A stretch of 10,556 bases of DNA, taken from contig JAUVYX010000012.1 in NCBI GenBank assembly GCA_030602865.1, positions 1 to 10,556 on the forward strand, in the 5' to 3' direction. Both the position numbers and the translations under genes were made by a program. This stretch comes from Dehalococcoidia bacterium (GTDB lineage Bacteria > Chloroflexota > Dehalococcoidia > GIF9 > AB-539-J10). The notes below the pieces were generated by a model. The model saw only the letters and a list, made by a program, of their open reading frames with translations, did no database searches and was not told the DNA's origin. This document shows positions 7,145 to 10,556 of this stretch, piece after piece; within the stretch, counting starts at the first letter, position 1; every line of letters begins with the position of its first letter.

Positions 7145-7945
7145 GTGGAAGCTATAAGAGTAGTTGTTAATGGTGCTCTGGGCAAGATGGGAAGAGAGGT
7201 AACCCAGGCAGTGCTCTCTGATTCAGACCTAAAGATGGTTGGAGCAGGGGAACAATCAGTGGTTCAGGAATACCTACAGCTACCAGAAATCTCTGAAAAA
7301 ATACCCTTCTCCTCAAATTTGGACTCTCTTCTGGTTCAGTGTAAACCAAATGTTATTGTTGATTTTACCAATGCAAGTTCTGTAATGAATACTTTTCGCA
7401 TTGCTATGAGGCGACAGGTCAATATGGTTATAGGGACTACTGGGCTATCTGAAGACAATATAAATGAAATCAACAAATTATGCCAACAGAACAGTCAACT
7501 TGGTGTTATTATTGCACCCAATTTTTCACTAGGAGCAGTACTATTGAAGCATTTGGCTAAAATAGCTTCTAGTTTTTTCGACTATGCCGAGATTGTGGAA
7601 ATGCATCATGAAAAGAAGATTGATGCGCCTTCGGGAACAGCTATTGATACTGCAAGGGCTATGTTGCAAGCGAGAGGCAAACCATTTACCTTAACTAAAA
7701 CTGAGAAAGAGGTGATTCGCAATACCAGAGGTGGGGAATTAGAAGGTCTAACGATTCACAGTATACGGCTACCAGGGTTTATGGCAAGCCAAGAAGTAGT
7801 ATTCGGCGGCTTAGGACAGACTCTAAAAATACGTCATGATTCCATAAGCAGGGAATCTTTCATGCCTGGTGTGATCCTAGCGATCAAAGAGGTAGTTAAT
7901 CGGAAAGGTTTAACTGTCGGATTAGATACCTTGTTAAAATTATGA
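7145..7945 (+). CDS. dapB: 4-hydroxy-tetrahydrodipicolinate reductase
   Basis: NAD(P)H-dependent reduction of 4-hydroxy-tetrahydrodipicolinate, second dedicated step of the diaminopimelate/lysine route. The N-terminal Rossmann fold shows VVNGALGKMGRE (GxxGxMG); then DFTNAS, IGTTGLS and APNFSLG. The family signature EIVEMHHEKKIDAPSGTA contains His154, His155 and Lys158, aligning with E. coli H159, H160 and K163. It ends in GLDTLLKL, typical of the family. The product is 266 residues from GTG 7145, which sits six bases after GGGAGG (7133-7138). A TTG one codon earlier (7142) is possible but only three bases from that site. The gap to pnp is 27 bases and to asd ten. All key residues look intact. 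Confidence 0.96.
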   Translation: MEAIRVVVNGALGKMGREVTQAVLSDSDLKMVGAGEQSVVQEYLQLPEISEKIPFSSNLDSLLVQCKPNVIVDFTNASSVMNTFRIAMRRQVNMVIGTTGLSEDNINEINKLCQQNSQLGVIIAPNFSLGAVLLKHLAKIASSFFDYAEIVEMHHEKKIDAPSGTAIDTARAMLQARGKPFTLTKTEKEVIRNTRGGELEGLTIHSIRLPGFMASQEVVFGGLGQTLKIRHDSISRESFMPGVILAIKEVVNRKGLTVGLDTLLKL

Positions 7946-7955
7946 GGACAAAGGT

Positions 7956-9002
7956 ATGGAAAAACTTAATATAGCTGTCGTTGGGGCTACCGGGCTCGCA
8001 GGGCGGGAATTTATTAAAGTACTTGAACAACGAAGATTCCCTGTTGCCTCTATTCGCCTGTTTGCTTCTAAACATTCTTCAGGTACTGAACTTTTCTTTG
8101 ACCACCAAAGGATTCAAATCGAGGAAATTGTCCCTGATGCTTTCAAAGACACCGACGTGGTCTTTTTTTTCGCCGGCACTGCTGTCAGCCGTCGCTTAGT
8201 ACCCCTGGCAGTTGGAGCTGGCGCGGTAGTCATTGATAATAGCGCTGCCTTTAGTGGTGAAGCTGGAGTTCCCCTGGTGGTTCCCGAAGTAAATCCGAGC
8301 GATATGGAATGGCATAAAGGCATAATCGCTAACCCAAATTGCTCTACAATTCAACTAGCAGTAACCCTGAATCCTCTGCATAAAATCATTCCAGTCAAGC
8401 GAGTTGTTTTAAGTACTTACCAATCAGTGTCAGGTAGTGGTGCCGAAGCCACGAAAGAGCTAGCAAGTCAGACAAGATTGGTTTTGGATGGTTATCGCGT
8501 TTGCCCACATATCTATGCCCACCAAATAGCTTTCAATGTGTTGCCCGAAATTGGGCTCTTTTTAGATACTGGCTACACTAGAGAAGAACAAAGAATTGCG
8601 GATGAAACATGTAAAGTAATGCATGTTGATAAGATTGCCATTTCAGCAACCTGTGTCAGGGTTCCTGTCTACTTTGGTGATAGCGCATCAGTGCACATCG
8701 AATTTGAGTCATCCATAAGTTCAGACAAGGTGAGAAGACTTTTAGCTGAAGCCCCAGGAATCAGAATCATTGATGACTGTAGTGTTAGTCTTTATCCGCA
8801 ACCCTGGGCGATCAGTGGCTCAAACCATATTTTTATAGGTAGAATCAGGAAAGACCTTTCGCTGTCGAATGGAGTTGTCTTGTGGGTCGTTACTGATAAT
8901 ATACATAAGTGTACAGCTCTAAATGCCGTGCTAATTCTGGAAGAAGGAGTACATAAGGGCTGGATAAAAATAACAAGGAAAACACAGGAGGTTTTAAAAT
9001 GA
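7956..9002 (+). CDS. asd: Aspartate-semialdehyde dehydrogenase family protein with altered active site
   Basis: By family, reduces aspartyl-4-phosphate to aspartate semialdehyde with NADPH, the substrate of DapA and of the threonine/methionine branch. The 348-residue product has GATGLAG (10-16), Cys129 in IANPNCSTIQ, Gln156 in STYQSVSGSG, HQIAFNVLPEIG and Arg235 in TCVRVPV. It aligns with B. subtilis Asd without gaps around the site, but several expected residues differ: Ser100 for the Arg of SAFRM (phosphate binding), Arg213 for the Lys of EExKM, Asp242 for the catalytic His in GHSE (here GDSA), His40 for the Arg of SxRSAG in the cofactor site, and KCTA for KGAA near 318-321. A tail of about 15 residues extends beyond the usual end. 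The reading frame is intact and sits between dapB (ten bases) and dapA (ATGA overlap). Family membership is secure; whether it still has the standard activity is open. Confidence 0.9.
   Translation: MEKLNIAVVGATGLAGREFIKVLEQRRFPVASIRLFASKHSSGTELFFDHQRIQIEEIVPDAFKDTDVVFFFAGTAVSRRLVPLAVGAGAVVIDNSAAFSGEAGVPLVVPEVNPSDMEWHKGIIANPNCSTIQLAVTLNPLHKIIPVKRVVLSTYQSVSGSGAEATKELASQTRLVLDGYRVCPHIYAHQIAFNVLPEIGLFLDTGYTREEQRIADETCKVMHVDKIAISATCVRVPVYFGDSASVHIEFESSISSDKVRRLLAEAPGIRIIDDCSVSLYPQPWAISGSNHIFIGRIRKDLSLSNGVVLWVVTDNIHKCTALNAVLILEEGVHKGWIKITRKTQEVLK
8986..8991 (+). promoter_or_regulatory. Ribosome binding site of dapA inside the asd end
   Basis: A perfect AGGAGG lies within the last asd codons, seven bases before the dapA ATG, which overlaps the asd stop as ATGA. 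Strong initiation plus overlap points to coupled translation of asd and dapA. Confidence 0.8.
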
Positions 9003-9904
9003 AAAAGTTGGGTCGTTTATTAACAGCTATGGTCACCCCGTTCGACAATCGCGGAAAAGTCGACTATCAGCAGGCGAGAAATCTTGCCCAAGCGCTACTC
9101 GATTCTGGCAGTGATGGACTTGTTATCTCTGGCACAACAGGAGAATCTCCTACTCTTAGCTTTGAGGAAAAACTTCAACTTTTTGCCGAGGTAAAGTCAG
9201 CTATGGGAAACCGTGGTGCACTGGTAGCAGGAACAGGAAGTTACAACACCAGTGCAAGTCAGGAGCTAGCACTTGAAGCTGAGAAAATAGGAGTCGATGC
9301 CTGTCTGCTGGTAGTCCCTTACTATAATAGACCAACTCAGCAAGGCTTATTTGAACATTTTAAAACCATTGCTCAGTCCACATCATTACCTTGCATTCCA
9401 TATAATGTACCTTCACGCACTGCCCTTAATCTAACTGCTGAGACCATGATAAAGCTAAGCCGAATTGATAACATCGTTGCTGTAAAGGAAGCAAGCTCTA
9501 ATCTACGCCAGATAACTGAAATCATAGAAGGAACTACAGAGGATTTCATGGTTTACAGTGGCAATGATAGCGATACCTTGCCCATTCTTGCTTTAGGAGG
9601 TTATGGAATAATCAGTGTTGCTTCAAACCTTATCGGCTTACAAATAAAAAGCATGATAGAGAAGTTCTTAAAAGGAGAGACCCGAATAGCTGCTGAAATT
9701 CATCGTCATTTGTTGCCCTTGATAAATTCCTTGTTCATTGTCACAAATCCCATGCCTGTTAAGTATGCCTTGAATTATGTAGGCTTTCCTGTAGGCAAAC
9801 CTCGCTTGCCTTTACTTGAGGTAGATAGTAAATCAGCAGAGGTTATAAGAACAATGATAGACAGCAACAAAATTGACCTGCCTAGTGTCATAAAAGCTAC
9901 ATAG
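8999..9904 (+). CDS. dapA: 4-hydroxy-tetrahydrodipicolinate synthase
   Basis: Aldolase-fold enzyme condensing pyruvate with aspartate semialdehyde, first committed step towards diaminopimelate and lysine. The 301-residue protein has the whole catalytic set at a two-residue offset from E. coli: Thr46-Thr47 in GTTGES, Tyr109 in PYYNRPTQQG, Tyr135 and Arg140 in YNVPSRT, and the Schiff-base Lys163 in VAVKEASS. The remaining barrel follows with SGNDSDTLPILALGG. The start overlaps the asd stop by four bases and has its own AGGAGG. The enzyme looks fully functional, which makes the altered active site of its neighbour Asd more striking. It ends 40 bases from convergent purA; I see no terminator hairpin in that gap. 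Confidence 0.97.
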   Translation: MKKLGRLLTAMVTPFDNRGKVDYQQARNLAQALLDSGSDGLVISGTTGESPTLSFEEKLQLFAEVKSAMGNRGALVAGTGSYNTSASQELALEAEKIGVDACLLVVPYYNRPTQQGLFEHFKTIAQSTSLPCIPYNVPSRTALNLTAETMIKLSRIDNIVAVKEASSNLRQITEIIEGTTEDFMVYSGNDSDTLPILALGGYGIISVASNLIGLQIKSMIEKFLKGETRIAAEIHRHLLPLINSLFIVTNPMPVKYALNYVGFPVGKPRLPLLEVDSKSAEVIRTMIDSNKIDLPSVIKAT

Positions 9905-9944
9905 AGGAAACTGAAATAGATGTCATCGAAACCAAGAACTAATC

Positions 9945-10556
9945 TCAGGCAAGAATAGGTCTTACCATTATTGTCTGATCACGATGTGGCCCTATCGTTA
10001 CAAAACTAATGTGGCAGTGAAGGAGTTCTTCAATTCTACCTATGTAGTGTTGGGCTGCTAATGGTAGTGCGTCAAATGTCTTAGCCTCTGATGTTGGCTC
10101 TTCCCAGCCATCCATTTCTTCATACACAGGTTGACTTTTCTCCAAGACAGCTATGCTACTGGGGAAATAATCCAGTACCTCGTTATCAACCTTATACCCA
10201 ATACATATTTTGAGTGAGGAGAAACCATCATATATATCGAGGTGAGTTAACGCTATATCGCTAATACTATTTATCTGGACACTATGTCGTCCAGCCACTG
10301 CATCAAACCATCCACATCGCCGTGGTCTACCAGTAGTAGTACCAAATTCATGCGCCTTCTCTCGTATTAACTCACCTGTCTTATTTATTAATTCGGTAGG
10401 CATAGGACCACTTCCAACTCTAGTGATGTACGCTTTGAACACACCAACAACACGATTAAATTTCATCGGGCCAATACCTGAACCTAACGAACCTCCTCCT
10501 GCTAATGGGGAAGATGACGTTACATAAGGATAAGTACCAAAATCAGTATCAAGCAG
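9945..10556 (-). CDS. purA: Adenylosuccinate synthetase, C-terminal part (5' end beyond window)
   Basis: GTP-dependent ligation of IMP and aspartate to adenylosuccinate, first step of the IMP-to-AMP branch. About 203 C-terminal residues are visible; the frame is open to the window edge, so the Met at 10464-10466 is internal. Conserved segments are LLDTDFGTYPYVTSS, AGGGSLGSGIGP, GSGPMPTEL, EFGTTTGRPRRCGWFD and IGPHRDQTI near the end. The guanine-recognition motif, usually T(K/R)LD, reads THLD at 10236-10247; its Asp is kept. The PMPTEL and GRPRRCGW blocks rule out other ligases. The gene converges on dapA and is not part of its operon. Confidence 0.95.
   Translation of the reverse strand: MLDTDFGTYPYVTSSSPLAGGGSLGSGIGPMKFNRVVGVFKAYITRVGSGPMPTELINKTGELIREKAHEFGTTTGRPRRCGWFDAVAGRHSVQINSISDIALTHLDIYDGFSSLKICIGYKVDNEVLDYFPSSIAVLEKSQPVYEEMDGWEEPTSEAKTFDALPLAAQHYIGRIEELLHCHISFVTIGPHRDQTIMVRPILA

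Noticed and set aside
9905..9944. Terminator between convergent dapA and purA
   Set aside because: The 40 bases hold no inverted repeat of useful length and no T-run.
9920..9958. 12-codon plus-strand frame in the dapA-purA gap
   Set aside because: Very short, ends inside the purA 3' end, and its sequence has no distinctive property.

Overview
The window is a compact stretch of bacterial housekeeping DNA with gene-dense, operonic layout. The gene complement, the protein sequences and a recalled resemblance of Rel, PurF, PNPase and Asd to Chloroflexota homologues suggest a Dehalococcoidia-like bacterium (moderate confidence; no database search was possible). I see no insertion sequence, CRISPR array, tRNA, rRNA, phage gene or defence system.

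Left block, plus strand (1-2403): the 3' nine-tenths of a bifunctional Rel/SpoT (p)ppGpp enzyme, an 11-base overlap into rpsT (S20), then an unlisted 27-codon hydrophobic reading frame with a strong ribosome binding site. Middle block, minus strand (2445-4505): purF (first step of purine synthesis) followed by pdxT (glutaminase subunit of PLP synthase), both glutamine-dependent amidotransferases. The 4506-4641 gap holds back-to-back promoters for purF and rpsO. Right block, plus strand (4642-9904): rpsO-pnp-dapB-asd-dapA, tightly spaced and probably one transcription unit, joining S15 and PNPase to three steps of the aspartate/diaminopimelate-lysine pathway. Right edge, minus strand (9945-10556): the C-terminal part of purA, convergent with dapA and cut by the window end.

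Nucleotide and amino-acid synthesis dominate. Asd makes aspartate semialdehyde, DapA condenses it with pyruvate, and DapB reduces the product; PurF and PurA serve purine synthesis, and Rel adjusts growth to amino-acid supply.

No clearly new system is present. The points worth a second look are at residue level. Asd lacks the expected phosphate-binding Arg and the catalytic His although its Cys is intact. PurF has Leu where class II amidotransferases carry the glutamine-anchoring Arg. pdxT has no ATG/GTG/TTG at its conserved start, only an ACG at good distance from AAGGAG. PurA has THLD for T(K/R)LD. Together these could mean lineage-specific drift, relaxed selection or assembly errors. The 27-codon membrane-like frame after rpsT is the best candidate for an unannotated gene.
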